Assembly (NCBI GenBank): GCA_009697105.1
Contig: SIAQ01000040.1
Coordinates: 1 to 40,052 of the forward strand
Reading direction: 5' to 3'
Length of the DNA stretch: 40,052 nucleotides
Origin: Gemmataceae bacterium
GTDB lineage: Bacteria; Planctomycetota; Planctomycetia; Gemmatales; Gemmataceae
The notes beneath the pieces are model-generated. The model was not told the origin of the DNA and did no database searches. It worked only from the letters and a program-made list of their open reading frames with translations. Position 1 is the stretch's first letter, and each line of letters opens with the position of its first letter. The position numbers were made by a program, and so were the translations under genes. This document shows positions 6,802 through 15,172 of the stretch, one piece after another.

Positions 6802-9510
6802 TTATTTTACCGTCACCGCCACCACGCGCAGATCGCCCGCGGCGATGCGCAGTGAAATCTCCGTGCGTCCTTCATTGCGTTCCACGCCAACCGCGCCCGC
6901 TTCGGTCATATCGCGAGCAGATGTCACGTTCAACTTCGTTCGCACGTTGACATCGACGAACTGCCGGCGATCGACACGGGCGATGCCGTTCTGCGTCTTG
7001 TCGATGCCGCGATGGTTGTAGAACGTGAGCAGCCAGCCGGCCTTGGTTTTGTTGGTGGAGTACATCACCTCGCCAGTCGGATGTTGGCCGTTGGCGAGAC
7101 GCACATCGAATGACACCAGGTCGTCGGTCAGCGCGTTCATCAGAACGGGCAGGGCAGGGTGGGCGCGTTCGTCCAGGCCGATACCACGCGGCACGAGGAT
7201 CGTAATCACCGCGCCATCGCCAACCTTGTTGCGCGTCACCAGCGGCATCTTGCCCTCGGCGAACATCAACGCCTCGGCCCCGTTCAGCTTCACAGGCACA
7301 ACCTCGAAAGGCGTGGCGGGATCGGATGCGACACCGTCAAGCGACCAAGTCTCCGCGCGGATTGGCTTGCCGGCGACATCAAAGCCGAGCAGCGCCGCGG
7401 GCAGGTCTTTGGCCTGCGTGATCGTCGTCACGAGCGTGCCGCCCGATTTGACGTAGTCGGTGATCGTTGGCAACATGTCGCCCGTCAGCTTCACATCCCC
7501 CGCGGCCCAGACGACTGGATATTGGTGCAGCGCCTTCGCCTTGCCGGGCCGATCGACGAGCACATCGAAGATGTCGCCATATACGCCGCTGGGCATCGAT
7601 TGCACGTCAGGCGATGCCGGCATGCCTTCGTTTACGGCGGCGGGGTGCCAGCAGACATTAAAGAGTTCGCGCAGTTCGATGTCGTTGATGTCTTCGGGGA
7701 AATCGTGCAACATCTTGCAGCGATAGTTGACGCGCTCATAGCCGTGGCCCGCGCTCAACAGCAGCGCGATCGGCGTGTACGGCTCGCCGCGATCGGGCGT
7801 CCGCGTGACGAACGATTGGAAGTCCTCCGTCGCCCGGCCAAATGGCGACAGCCCGATTGGATGCGTGCCTGGGCCGGGCAGCAGATACTGATTCGTGAGG
7901 TTCTGTTCCCAGTAAATCGCCGACGCGCCGCCGAGATAGTTCATGTAGTACAATTTTCTGTACCATGAAATACTTACGCCATCGGTGACGGCATATTTGC
8001 TGTGAAACCACGACGGAGCCCCGCGCGGGACGACAGGATTCTGCGTGAAGTAGTTGCAGGCATCGCCGAAGTTGCCCGAGGCGTAGTTGATCCATGTGCC
8101 GCCGTATTGCCGGGCGGCGCCGCGTTCGAAGGCGATACGCATCGGGGCGTGCACATTGGTGGCGTCGATTTCATAGCCAACGGTGCGCGAGCCGGATTCG
8201 TGATAGAGATGCGCCAGCGCGATCGAATCAACAGAAAGACATGAGATGCCACGCGACCAGTGGGCGGGCGAGACCTTCGTTTTGTAGATATTGCTCCAGG
8301 CGTCGGCTTGCTTTTCGCGCAAATATTTCGGCAATGAATCGACATAGCCACGCCGGTCGAGTTTCGATTTGTTGTCCGGCAGGCCGATGCCGACGGTGCC
8401 GATCGCCTCGCCGTGAATGTAGCCGAGGAACTGCTCGGCAAGCGGCCCTGTCGTGATCGCTTGATACGTGCCGGGACCGGACTTGTCGTTGTAACTTCCG
8501 CTGGCGTAATTCGTCATGATAAAGAACGGCGATTTCGTGCGTTCGAGCCATTTGCGGATTGGGCTGCCCTCGGATAGATCGGGCGAGTTGCCCAGATAAA
8601 AGCCGGGCGTCAGGCCGGGCCAGGACATGATCGGCACATCTTTCTTGCCCGCGAACTGCTTGTGGAATTTGTCGCGGATATCGCTCGGCGGCGAGAATTG
8701 GAAGAACGCATCGTAGACCGAGAGTTTATCGACATCCTGTTTGCCCCACCATTTCAAATCGGCGTCGATGCCGGTCCACATGCCGAAATCCCGGCTGGCG
8801 ATCGGCTGACGCTGGCTGTCGGGCGCGATCGCGAAATCGCGCTTCTTGCCTCGCCAGGCGGTGCCGTCCACAGGCCGAAGCTCGAACGCCGACTGATAGG
8901 CGAAGCGCGGCTTCTCACGTCCGTTCGGGGTGAACTTGGCGTCCTCGGTCAGCAGAATCGCATCGACCTGCCGCCAGGCCTGACCGGGCTTGTCGATCGA
9001 TACGATCAGCTTGGCTTGCCCCTCCGCGAGTTTCACTTTCAGCGAATCCCACGCAAACGAAAAGCCCCAGAAGAGTTGATACTCGTCATTCACCGGCAAC
9101 ACCGGCCTGACGCCAAACTCGCCGACGAAGGCGACCTTGTCGCCCTGCTCGACGCTGACTTTGAACGGCGACGTTTTCTTACGATGCTCGACAAACCGCA
9201 CCCATAGCACATACTCGCCGCCGCGCGGAACGACGATATCACGCTGGCAGCGTGCACTGGTCTCATCGGCGGCGACACCCATCGAGTTCCACTCGCTCTC
9301 GCCGCCCTGCGACCACTCGGCGCTGATGCCCGGCCCCGCGATGCCCCAGGTCCCCGTCGCCTTGGCCGTGCCGGTCCAGTAACCAAATGAGCCTTTGACG
9401 CCATCGAACCATTCGGGTTCGTACCAAAGGTGGATGGGGGGACGGTGTTGGGCGTGCGAGTGATAGGTAAAGGTGAGAAGTATGCCTATCGAGATAATGA
9501 AGGGTCGCAT
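6802..9510 (-). CDS. Large secreted protein, glycoside-hydrolase-like architecture
   Basis: This 902-residue protein starts with a signal peptide (MRPFIISIGILLTFTYHSHAQ). Residues of about 25-190 are strand-rich and end in a segment resembling carbohydrate-binding modules (WRQVDAILLTED). The central part (about 230-600) has many aromatic residues and substrate-pocket-like strings (MSWPGLTPGFYLG, FIMTNYASGSYND, WINYASGNFGDACNYF), suggestive of a TIM-barrel glycosidase, but I cannot identify catalytic acids or a GH family. A later segment (PTITDYVKSGGTLVTTITQA) resembles the class-I amidotransferase-like domain that follows the barrel in some such enzymes, and the C-terminus is a beta domain. 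TAGGAG sits 6 bases before the ATG. Role in polysaccharide breakdown is inference only. Confidence 0.7.
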   Translation of the reverse strand: MRPFIISIGILLTFTYHSHAQHRPPIHLWYEPEWFDGVKGSFGYWTGTAKATGTWGIAGPGISAEWSQGGESEWNSMGVAADETSARCQRDIVVPRGGEYVLWVRFVEHRKKTSPFKVSVEQGDKVAFVGEFGVRPVLPVNDEYQLFWGFSFAWDSLKVKLAEGQAKLIVSIDKPGQAWRQVDAILLTEDAKFTPNGREKPRFAYQSAFELRPVDGTAWRGKKRDFAIAPDSQRQPIASRDFGMWTGIDADLKWWGKQDVDKLSVYDAFFQFSPPSDIRDKFHKQFAGKKDVPIMSWPGLTPGFYLGNSPDLSEGSPIRKWLERTKSPFFIMTNYASGSYNDKSGPGTYQAITTGPLAEQFLGYIHGEAIGTVGIGLPDNKSKLDRRGYVDSLPKYLREKQADAWSNIYKTKVSPAHWSRGISCLSVDSIALAHLYHESGSRTVGYEIDATNVHAPMRIAFERGAARQYGGTWINYASGNFGDACNYFTQNPVVPRGAPSWFHSKYAVTDGVSISWYRKLYYMNYLGGASAIYWEQNLTNQYLLPGPGTHPIGLSPFGRATEDFQSFVTRTPDRGEPYTPIALLLSAGHGYERVNYRCKMLHDFPEDINDIELRELFNVCWHPAAVNEGMPASPDVQSMPSGVYGDIFDVLVDRPGKAKALHQYPVVWAAGDVKLTGDMLPTITDYVKSGGTLVTTITQAKDLPAALLGFDVAGKPIRAETWSLDGVASDPATPFEVVPVKLNGAEALMFAEGKMPLVTRNKVGDGAVITILVPRGIGLDERAHPALPVLMNALTDDLVSFDVRLANGQHPTGEVMYSTNKTKAGWLLTFYNHRGIDKTQNGIARVDRRQFVDVNVRTKLNVTSARDMTEAGAVGVERNEGRTEISLRIAAGDLRVVAVTVK

Positions 9511-9573
9511 AATGCTCCTAGGTTTGTGTATGCTGCTTGTGGCTTAGCGCTCGGAGCATCCCGCACGGACGTT

Positions 9574-9603
9574 GTCAGAGCCACGCACGAAGTAAGTGGT
9601 TGA
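9574..9603 (+). repeat. Diverged copy of the GTCAGAGCC repeat
   Basis: This 30-base stretch starts GTCAGAGCCACGCACGAAGT. It matches the 28-30-base unit present three times at 15056-15172, with about four differences. It is a solitary, decayed copy upstream of the secreted protein gene. Confidence 0.6.
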
Positions 9604-9643
9604 ATTTGCGGGCGTGGTATACCTGAATCAAGCTGAAGCAACT

Positions 9644-9853
9644 CTATCCGAAGGCGTGTGGCGAAACATAAACAATCCAAAGCCAGATCAGGACGCCAAT
9701 GACGGCACACAGAGCCAGCAGGACCCCACAGCCGCCGCCGATAAGGAACCCGCAGCCGCTGCCGGGAATCCAGTTCGGGCCGCCGGCTTTGGCGGTATCG
9801 TCGTCGCTTGAAGTGGCGCGTTTAGCAGAGCCCATTTCGGTCGGGTCAGACAT
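9644..9853 (-). CDS. Small Gly/Cys-rich single-pass membrane protein
   Basis: This is a 69-residue protein with a polar N-terminus (MSDPTEMGSAKRATSSDDD), a Gly- and Cys-rich stretch (GSGCGFLIGGGCGVLLAL) and one strong membrane helix (CAVIGVLIWLWIVYVSP). GGAG lies about 10 bases upstream of the ATG. Codon composition fits the neighbouring genes, and the acidic-then-hydrophobic layout is typical of small membrane proteins. I recognise no family. It is divergent from the M20 gene, 119 bases apart. The hydrophobic segment could also arise by chance in GC-rich DNA, so confidence is moderate. Confidence 0.55.
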   Translation of the reverse strand: MSDPTEMGSAKRATSSDDDTAKAGGPNWIPGSGCGFLIGGGCGVLLALCAVIGVLIWLWIVYVSPHAFG

Positions 9854-9972
9854 TGGAAGGCTCCGAAAGGTAGATGGACGATTGTTGCTTGGCCGCCAGT
9901 TTTATCATGTTATTTCGTTATACTGAGAGGGAAGCGGAGTTCATCATGCTGTAACCGATTCAGGAGCTTCCG

Positions 9973-11301
9973 ATGCTACGTGCCGTCATAGCTGTATTCA
10001 TGTTGCTTGCGATCCACGTTCATTCCCTGCACGCCCAACCGAATCGCAAGCCGCTGGTCACGGCAATCAACAAGCAGATCGACGGCGAGATCGAATCGCT
10101 GCTCGCCCTGTACAAGCACATTCACGCCAATGCGGAGTTGGCGTTTCAAGAAGAACAGACTGCCGCCCGGCTTGCGAAAGAGTTGCGCAAGGTCGGCTTC
10201 GAGGTCACGGAGAAAGTCGGCATCACCGGCGTCGTTGGCGTGCTCAAGAACGGGCCGGGACCGACGGTCATGGTGCGGGCGGACATGGACGCGCTGCCGA
10301 TCGTCGAAGAGACCGGCGTGCCTTACGCCAGCAAAATCCGCACGCGCGACAAGGACGGGCACGATGTCGGCGTGATGCACGCTTGCGGGCACGACATGAA
10401 CGTCGCTTCGCTCGTCGGCACGGCTCGCGTCATGGTCGCCCTCAAAGACCGCTGGCGGGGCACGCTCGTGTTCATCGGTCAACCTGCCGAAGAGATCGGC
10501 GCCGGCGCTCGCGTCATGATCGAGGACGGCTTGCTCAAGCGTTTCCCGCGGCCCGACTTCGCCCTCGCGCTGCATTGCGATGGCCGATATCCCGCGGGGC
10601 ACGCCAACTATCGCGAAGGACAGATGCAAGCGAACGTCGATTCGGTCGATATCATCGTCAAAGGCAAAGGCGGACACGGGGCGGCACCGCACACGACCAT
10701 CGATCCGATCGTCATCGCCGCTCGCATCGTGCTCGATTTGCAGACGATCGTGAGCCGAGAACGCAACCCGCTCGAACCCGCAGTCGTCACCGTTGGTTCG
10801 ATTCACGGCGGCACGAAGCACAACATCATTCCGGATGAAGTGAAGTTGCAGATCACGGTTCGCACGATGAACGACACCTCGCGCAAAGAGGTGCTCGAGT
10901 CGATCGCCCGCATCGCCAAGGCCGCCGCGATGGTGGGCCGCGCGCCAGACCCGATTGTCAAGACCCGCCTGGAAAGCTTCACGCCGGCGCTCGTCAACGA
11001 AAAAGAGTTGACGCAGAAGTTGGTTGGCGTATTCCAAGATGTACTCGGCTCGGATCGCGTACACGAAAGGCCGATGTCGATGGGCGGCGAAGATTTCAGC
11101 CAGTTCACGCGGGCCGGCATCCGCACGTTCTACTGGCATCTCGGCACCGCAGACGCTGTCGCCCACGCCGAGGCGAAGAAGGGTGGCAGGACGCTCGCGA
11201 ACACGCATTCGCCGTTCTATGCCCCAGTCCCGGAACCGACGCTTCGCACCGGCGTGTTGACGATGAGCATGGCGATTATCGAATTGATGAACGAGAAGTA
11301 A
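9973..11301 (+). CDS. Exported M20-family amidohydrolase/carboxypeptidase
   Basis: This 442-residue protein has a signal peptide (MLRAVIAVFMLLAIHVHSLHAQ) followed by an M20D-type metal amidohydrolase, the fold of hippurate hydrolase, N-acyl amino acid hydrolases and IAA-amino acid hydrolase. Visible motifs are VRADMDALPI (101-110), HACGHDMN (136-143, with the metal ligands Cys138 and His140), AEEIGAGA (172-179, catalytic/metal Glu), LHCDG (His201), the dimerisation-domain segment KGKGGHGAAPHTTIDP, and C-terminal GGEDFS. The usual final metal His is probably within the NTHSPFY string. It should cleave amide bonds of N-acyl amino acids or similar compounds outside the cytoplasm; the substrate is unknown. 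CAGGAG lies 8 bases upstream of the start. Confidence 0.93.
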   Translation: MLRAVIAVFMLLAIHVHSLHAQPNRKPLVTAINKQIDGEIESLLALYKHIHANAELAFQEEQTAARLAKELRKVGFEVTEKVGITGVVGVLKNGPGPTVMVRADMDALPIVEETGVPYASKIRTRDKDGHDVGVMHACGHDMNVASLVGTARVMVALKDRWRGTLVFIGQPAEEIGAGARVMIEDGLLKRFPRPDFALALHCDGRYPAGHANYREGQMQANVDSVDIIVKGKGGHGAAPHTTIDPIVIAARIVLDLQTIVSRERNPLEPAVVTVGSIHGGTKHNIIPDEVKLQITVRTMNDTSRKEVLESIARIAKAAAMVGRAPDPIVKTRLESFTPALVNEKELTQKLVGVFQDVLGSDRVHERPMSMGGEDFSQFTRAGIRTFYWHLGTADAVAHAEAKKGGRTLANTHSPFYAPVPEPTLRTGVLTMSMAIIELMNEK

Positions 11302-11311
11302 TAACATCGCC

Positions 11312-11381
11312 AAGCCCCACCATGAGCGCAGCGATTGGTGGGGGTCAACCCCCAGGAATCGCTGCGATTATCCTGGGGCTT
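11312..11381. repeat. Paired hairpin repeat with covarying stems, GCGCAGCG family
   Basis: Copy 1 (11312-11345) has the hairpin CCCCACCA/TGGTGGGG. Copy 2 (11348-11381, inverted) has CCCCAGGA/TCCTGGGG. Two adjacent base pairs are changed on both sides of the stem, while the loop centre CGCAGCGA is kept. It separates the M20 gene from bioDA, and the bioDA start is 16 bases downstream. Confidence 0.85.
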
Positions 11382-11396
11382 ACGAGACCTCAAATA

Positions 11397-13457
11397 ATGT
11401 CGCGATTGATCGTGCTCGCCACCGATACCGATGTCGGCAAGACGACGTTCTCGCTGCTCTGGTTGCACGCATTTGCCGGTGCGTATTGGAAGCCGGTTGA
11501 GACGGGCGAGTCTGATTCCGCGCTTGTCACTCGGCTTGTGCCTGGCGCGGTGGTGTATCCGCCGGTGATGGCGCTGCGTGAACCGGTCGCGCCGCCCTTG
11601 GCCGCTCGGCGTGAAGGGCGAATGATTCCGTCGGCACGCGAATTGGCGATCGCGATGCCGACCGGTGATATGCTGGTGGAATCGTTCGGTAGCCCGTTCT
11701 CGCCGCTCAATGATTCCGAATTGCAGGTCGAGTTAGTCCGCGACCTGACGTTGCCGAGCGTATTGGTGGCGTCATCGGCGCTCGGCGCAATTGGCCGGGT
11801 GATGCAGTGCTGGTCGGCGCTCGATGCGGAGGGATTGAGGCCGACCGCGATTGTGTTGTTGGGTATGCGCGACGTGTATGCGGAGGACGAGATTCGCAAG
11901 CACACTCACGGCTCATGCGTGGTGTCGCTCGAACGGCCGACGGCGTGGACGATCGATGCGCTGCGTGAATGTGCAACTCGACAACGAGAGCAGTTGGACG
12001 ACGCGCATGGGGCGATACCTAAGCACCTGGACCGTTACGTTATCATGCCGTCGCCGAGTAAGTCGGACGCTTTTCCGAGCCGCGACCGTCAGGGAGCGGC
12101 TGACAATGCGCGCACGGTATCCGGTCGACCGATCCCTGACGGTCGCGGCTCGGAAAGGATTCAATCCGTCGATAAAAGCGACACCTTCCGCGGTGCGCGG
12201 TCTAACCCCAAGACGCTGCTCGCCGACGATCGCCGCTGCGTTTGGCATCCGTACACGCCACTGGAAGGTTCCGCGGATCCGTTGGTTGTCGTTGGCGCGA
12301 AGGACGAGTTTCTCGAATTGGCCGACGGTTCGCGCGTTATCGATGGCATATCGTCGTGGTGGACGATTCTGCACGGGCATCGCCATCCGCCGTTGATGCG
12401 TGCATTGGCGGAAGCAGCGAGTCGCATCGATCATGTGCTCTTCGCGGGGGTGACGCATCCCGCCGCCGTCGAACTCGCCGATTTGCTGCTGGGCACGATG
12501 CCGTGGTGTGGCGGGCGCGTGTTCTACTCCGACAACGGCAGCACGGCGGTCGAAGTCGCGCTGAAGATGGCGTACCAATACTGGTGTCACCTTGGCGAAC
12601 CGGGCCGAACGCGTTTCATCGGGTTCGAGCATGGCTATCACGGCGATACGTTTGGCGCGATGGCGGTCAGCCGTGATCCGGTGTTCTTCAGTCGCTTCGA
12701 GCCGCTGCTGTTTCGCGCCGACATTCTACCAATCGATGCGAATCGGCTGGACGACCATCTCAAGCATCATGCTCACGAAACCGCGGCGATTATCATCGAG
12801 CCGCTCGTGCAAGGCGCGGGCGGAATGCGGATGCACACGCCGCAAATGCTCAGTGACATCGCCGCGGTCACCAAGCGTCATAGCGTGCTGTTCATCGCGG
12901 ATGAAGTGATGACCGGCGGCGGACGCACCGGCACGCTGTGGGCGCATCAGGCGGCAGGCGTCGGGCCGGATTTCGTCTGCGCCGCCAAGACGCTGACCGG
13001 TGGCATATTGCCCCTGGCGGCGACGCTGGTATCACCAAGGATCGTCAAAGCATTTCAAAGTGCCGATCGCGTGCGCACATTCTTTCACGGTCATTCGTTC
13101 ACAGCCAACCCGCTAGCGTGCGCCGTGGCCGCGTGCAATATGCGATCGATGCTCAAATCGCAAAATGAGCCAAAGCGTATCGAAGCGTTCTGGTCGCAAG
13201 CTCTGAATCCGCTTCGCGATGATCCGAATGTCGCCGAGGTGCGTATCCGCGGCACAATCGCTGCAATCGAACTCGCTGGATCAACCGGTTACCTCGCCGA
13301 GATCGGCCCGCATCTGCATCGCTACTGCTTGGAGCGTGGCGTGTTCCTTCGTCCCCTCGGCAACGTGCTCTACACCATGCCGCCATTCTGCACATCTGAT
13401 GCATCGCTAAGCCGAATCGCGAAAACGATGGCGGACGCAGTCGCCCTTAACCATTGA
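11397..13457 (+). CDS. bioDA: Bifunctional dethiobiotin synthetase / DAPA aminotransferase
   Basis: This 686-residue fusion would catalyse two consecutive steps of biotin synthesis: 7-keto-8-aminopelargonate to DAPA (BioA, PLP and S-adenosylmethionine) and DAPA to dethiobiotin (BioD, ATP and CO2). Residues 1-215 are BioD: P-loop TDTDVGKT (9-16), KPVETG (32-37) and LVESFGSPFSPL (93-104), where most enzymes have VEGAGG. Residues 273-686 are BioA: HPYTPL (284-289), SSWWTILHGH (319-328), DNGSTAVEVALK (379-390), GYHGDTFGAM (413-422), FIADEVMTGG (499-508) and the PLP lysine Lys531 in AAKTLTGG. The linker (225-254) is encoded by a palindromic repeat. The order BioD-BioA matches the plant BIO3-BIO1 fusion. 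The frame is open 25 codons upstream through a repeat; ATG 11397 starts with the conserved first strand. Confidence 0.92.
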   Translation: MSRLIVLATDTDVGKTTFSLLWLHAFAGAYWKPVETGESDSALVTRLVPGAVVYPPVMALREPVAPPLAARREGRMIPSARELAIAMPTGDMLVESFGSPFSPLNDSELQVELVRDLTLPSVLVASSALGAIGRVMQCWSALDAEGLRPTAIVLLGMRDVYAEDEIRKHTHGSCVVSLERPTAWTIDALRECATRQREQLDDAHGAIPKHLDRYVIMPSPSKSDAFPSRDRQGAADNARTVSGRPIPDGRGSERIQSVDKSDTFRGARSNPKTLLADDRRCVWHPYTPLEGSADPLVVVGAKDEFLELADGSRVIDGISSWWTILHGHRHPPLMRALAEAASRIDHVLFAGVTHPAAVELADLLLGTMPWCGGRVFYSDNGSTAVEVALKMAYQYWCHLGEPGRTRFIGFEHGYHGDTFGAMAVSRDPVFFSRFEPLLFRADILPIDANRLDDHLKHHAHETAAIIIEPLVQGAGGMRMHTPQMLSDIAAVTKRHSVLFIADEVMTGGGRTGTLWAHQAAGVGPDFVCAAKTLTGGILPLAATLVSPRIVKAFQSADRVRTFFHGHSFTANPLACAVAACNMRSMLKSQNEPKRIEAFWSQALNPLRDDPNVAEVRIRGTIAAIELAGSTGYLAEIGPHLHRYCLERGVFLRPLGNVLYTMPPFCTSDASLSRIAKTMADAVALNH
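12070..12158. repeat. Palindromic repeat in frame inside bioDA
   Basis: The left arm at 12070-12095 (beginning CTTTTCCGAGCCGCGACCGT) and right arm at 12133-12158 (TCCCTGACGGTCGCGGCTCG and on) are inverted copies of 26 bases with one mismatch. The length keeps the reading frame. It encodes residues 225-254, a polar, Arg/Gly/Asp-rich linker between the two enzymes. Confidence 0.85.
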
Positions 13458-13474
13458 GGAAAACCGAAGCAACA

Positions 13475-13538
13475 ATTTGCCGCTTGCGGCTTAGCGTTCG
13501 CAAGGCACCACGAGAGCGCTAAGCCGCAAGCGGCAAAT
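13475..13538. repeat. Palindrome with 22-bp arms after bioDA
   Basis: ATTTGCCGCTTGCGGCTTAG (start of the left arm, 13475-13496) is matched exactly by the right arm at 13517-13538. It shares its core CCGCTTGCGGCTYAGCG with the palindrome at 19078-19137. It is placed 17 bases after the bioDA stop codon, so it may end that transcript. Confidence 0.85.
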
Positions 13539-13801
13539 ACGAACCTGCCCACGGACGAATTAGGTATTTTTCCTGAATTTCTCGAAAAGTCCTCTGGACT
13601 TGCCCTCTTGGATCAGTTAAACTCACCTTTAGTTAAAGTAATGCGCATCCACGCAAGCCAATCCATTGTCGCTTTCCTTTTTTGGTCCGTGCGTAAAGAC
13701 TCTGTGGCAAAATAATCGTGTCGTGTCATTTGCCGCACGCTCTTTGTCCTGGACCGGGCGGCCTGCTTGCACCAAGGGATGCCATTCACCTGGAGGTTGA
13801 A
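13539..13801. other. Gap upstream of the helicase gene
   Basis: Together with the preceding palindrome this makes a 344-base gap. I see no credible gene, RNA gene or strong promoter in it. It probably holds the promoter and a 5' untranslated region of the helicase gene. DEAD-box helicase genes often have long, structured leaders, but no specific structure could be established here. Confidence 0.5.
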
Positions 13802-15043
13802 TTGACCGCATCTACCGTTGTGGAACCCGTTGCAGGGTTTCACGGTCTCGGACTCTCGCAAACTATTCTCGACGCCGTCACCAAAGCCGGCTACAAAAAG
13901 CCCAGCAGTATCCAAAAAGCGTTCATACCGCGCGTTCTCGCCGGCTCGGATGTCATGGGGCAAGCCCAAACGGGCACGGGTAAAACCGCCGCCTACTTGC
14001 TGCCGTACTTTGAACGCTGGCAGCCTTCCGCCGACCGCGATCCCACCGCACTCATCCTCGTCCCGACCCGCGAACTCGCGACGCAAGTTTGCGAGGAAGC
14101 CGCCAAGCTCGCACCCCACGACCGCATTCGCGTCTTGCCGATCTACGGCGGCAAACGCATGGATGGCCAAGTCCAGGCCCTTCGCAAAGGCATCGACCTC
14201 GTCGTCGGCACGCCAGGCCGAATCCTCGACCACCTGAGCCGATCGACTCTGGTCTTCCATAAGGTTCAATACCTTGTCCTCGACGAAGCCGATCGCATGT
14301 TTGACCTCGGCTTCCGTGACGACATTCGCCGAATTCTCAAGCAATGCCCCGACGCCCGGCAAACCATGCTGCTGTCCGCGACGATGCCGCCGGACGTGCT
14401 TAACCTCGCCAAGCGCTACATGCGCAAGCCGATCGTGCATATCCAGATCGCGCCGAAAAAAGTCACCGTCGAAAAGATTCGCCAATCGTACATCACGGTG
14501 GACAAAGAAAACAAATACGATGCATTGCTCCGCGTCATCGAACGCGAACAGCCTCGCCAATGCATCATCTTTTGCGAACGCAAGATCGGCGCCCACCGCA
14601 TCTACACCAAGCTCTGCGGCGAACGCAAACGTGTCGCGGCGATGCACGGCGACCTCGAACAAAACCAACGCGAACGCATCATGAAGGCGTTCAAGGAAGG
14701 AAAAATCGTCTACCTCGTCGCCACCGATGTCGTCGGCCGCGGCATCGATGTCATGGGCATCTCGCACATCATCAACTTCGACCTGCCGATGGACCCGGAA
14801 AACTACGTCCACCGCATCGGCCGCACCGGACGCATGGGCAAGGACGGCGTGGCGATCTCGCTCGTCGAGCCCGAAGAAGGCAAGGAACTGACGCGGATCG
14901 AGGACTTCATCAACAAACTGATTACGGAAGAGCAGCTGCCCGATTTTGAAGCATTCATTCCTCGCGTCAAAGTCGAACAGGAGCCGAAGGACGTGAAGCC
15001 GGTCTATGGCCAACGGTCTCGGCGTTATAGCCAGCGGTTGTAG
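13802..15043 (+). CDS. DEAD-box ATP-dependent RNA helicase (TTG start)
   Basis: This is a 413-residue RNA helicase core with little beyond the two RecA-like domains. Motifs in order: Q motif KKPSSIQ (32-38), I AQTGTGKT (55-62), Ia PTRELATQ (88-95), Ib TPGRILD (137-143), II DEAD (161-164), III SAT (192-194), IV IIFCER (255-260), V ATDVVGRGID (307-316) and VI HRIGRTGRMG (337-346). Such enzymes remodel structured RNA or ribosome precursors with ATP. The start is placed at TTG 13802 because GGAGG lies 5 bases upstream and there is no in-frame ATG near it. The alternative ATG at 13718 would add 28 unrelated residues. The short basic tail (GQRSRRYSQRL) may bind RNA. Confidence 0.93.
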   Translation: MTASTVVEPVAGFHGLGLSQTILDAVTKAGYKKPSSIQKAFIPRVLAGSDVMGQAQTGTGKTAAYLLPYFERWQPSADRDPTALILVPTRELATQVCEEAAKLAPHDRIRVLPIYGGKRMDGQVQALRKGIDLVVGTPGRILDHLSRSTLVFHKVQYLVLDEADRMFDLGFRDDIRRILKQCPDARQTMLLSATMPPDVLNLAKRYMRKPIVHIQIAPKKVTVEKIRQSYITVDKENKYDALLRVIEREQPRQCIIFCERKIGAHRIYTKLCGERKRVAAMHGDLEQNQRERIMKAFKEGKIVYLVATDVVGRGIDVMGISHIINFDLPMDPENYVHRIGRTGRMGKDGVAISLVEPEEGKELTRIEDFINKLITEEQLPDFEAFIPRVKVEQEPKDVKPVYGQRSRRYSQRL

Positions 15044-15055
15044 CACTGCAATCGT

Positions 15056-15172
15056 GTCAGAGCCGCGCACGCAGTAAGCGGTTTGAGTAACCGATCGCGG
15101 GATGCTTGAACCGCTTACTGCGTGCGCGGCTCTGACGCGAACCAAACCGCTTACTGCGTGCGCGGCTCTGAC
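15056..15172. repeat. Triple GTCAGAGCC repeat (one direct, two inverted copies)
   Basis: The unit GTCAGAGCCGCGCACGCAGT plus AAGCGGTT occurs at 15056-15083 on the plus strand, and inverted at 15108-15136 and 15144-15172. The copies are nearly identical. The last copy ends on the base before the ATG of the next gene. A decayed copy is at 9574-9603. Confidence 0.88.

Noticed and set aside
9976..11313. Minus-strand frame of 445 codons opposite the M20 gene
   Set aside because: It covers the same DNA as a well-supported enzyme gene and shows no domain; its His/Asp/Arg-rich composition is typical of an antisense frame.
13613..15145. Minus-strand frame of 510 codons opposite the helicase gene
   Set aside because: It is antisense to every conserved helicase motif and runs into repeats at its start.
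15056..15172. Possible CRISPR array
   Set aside because: Only three copies exist, they are in mixed orientation, and spacers are 7 and 24 bases; there are no cas genes.
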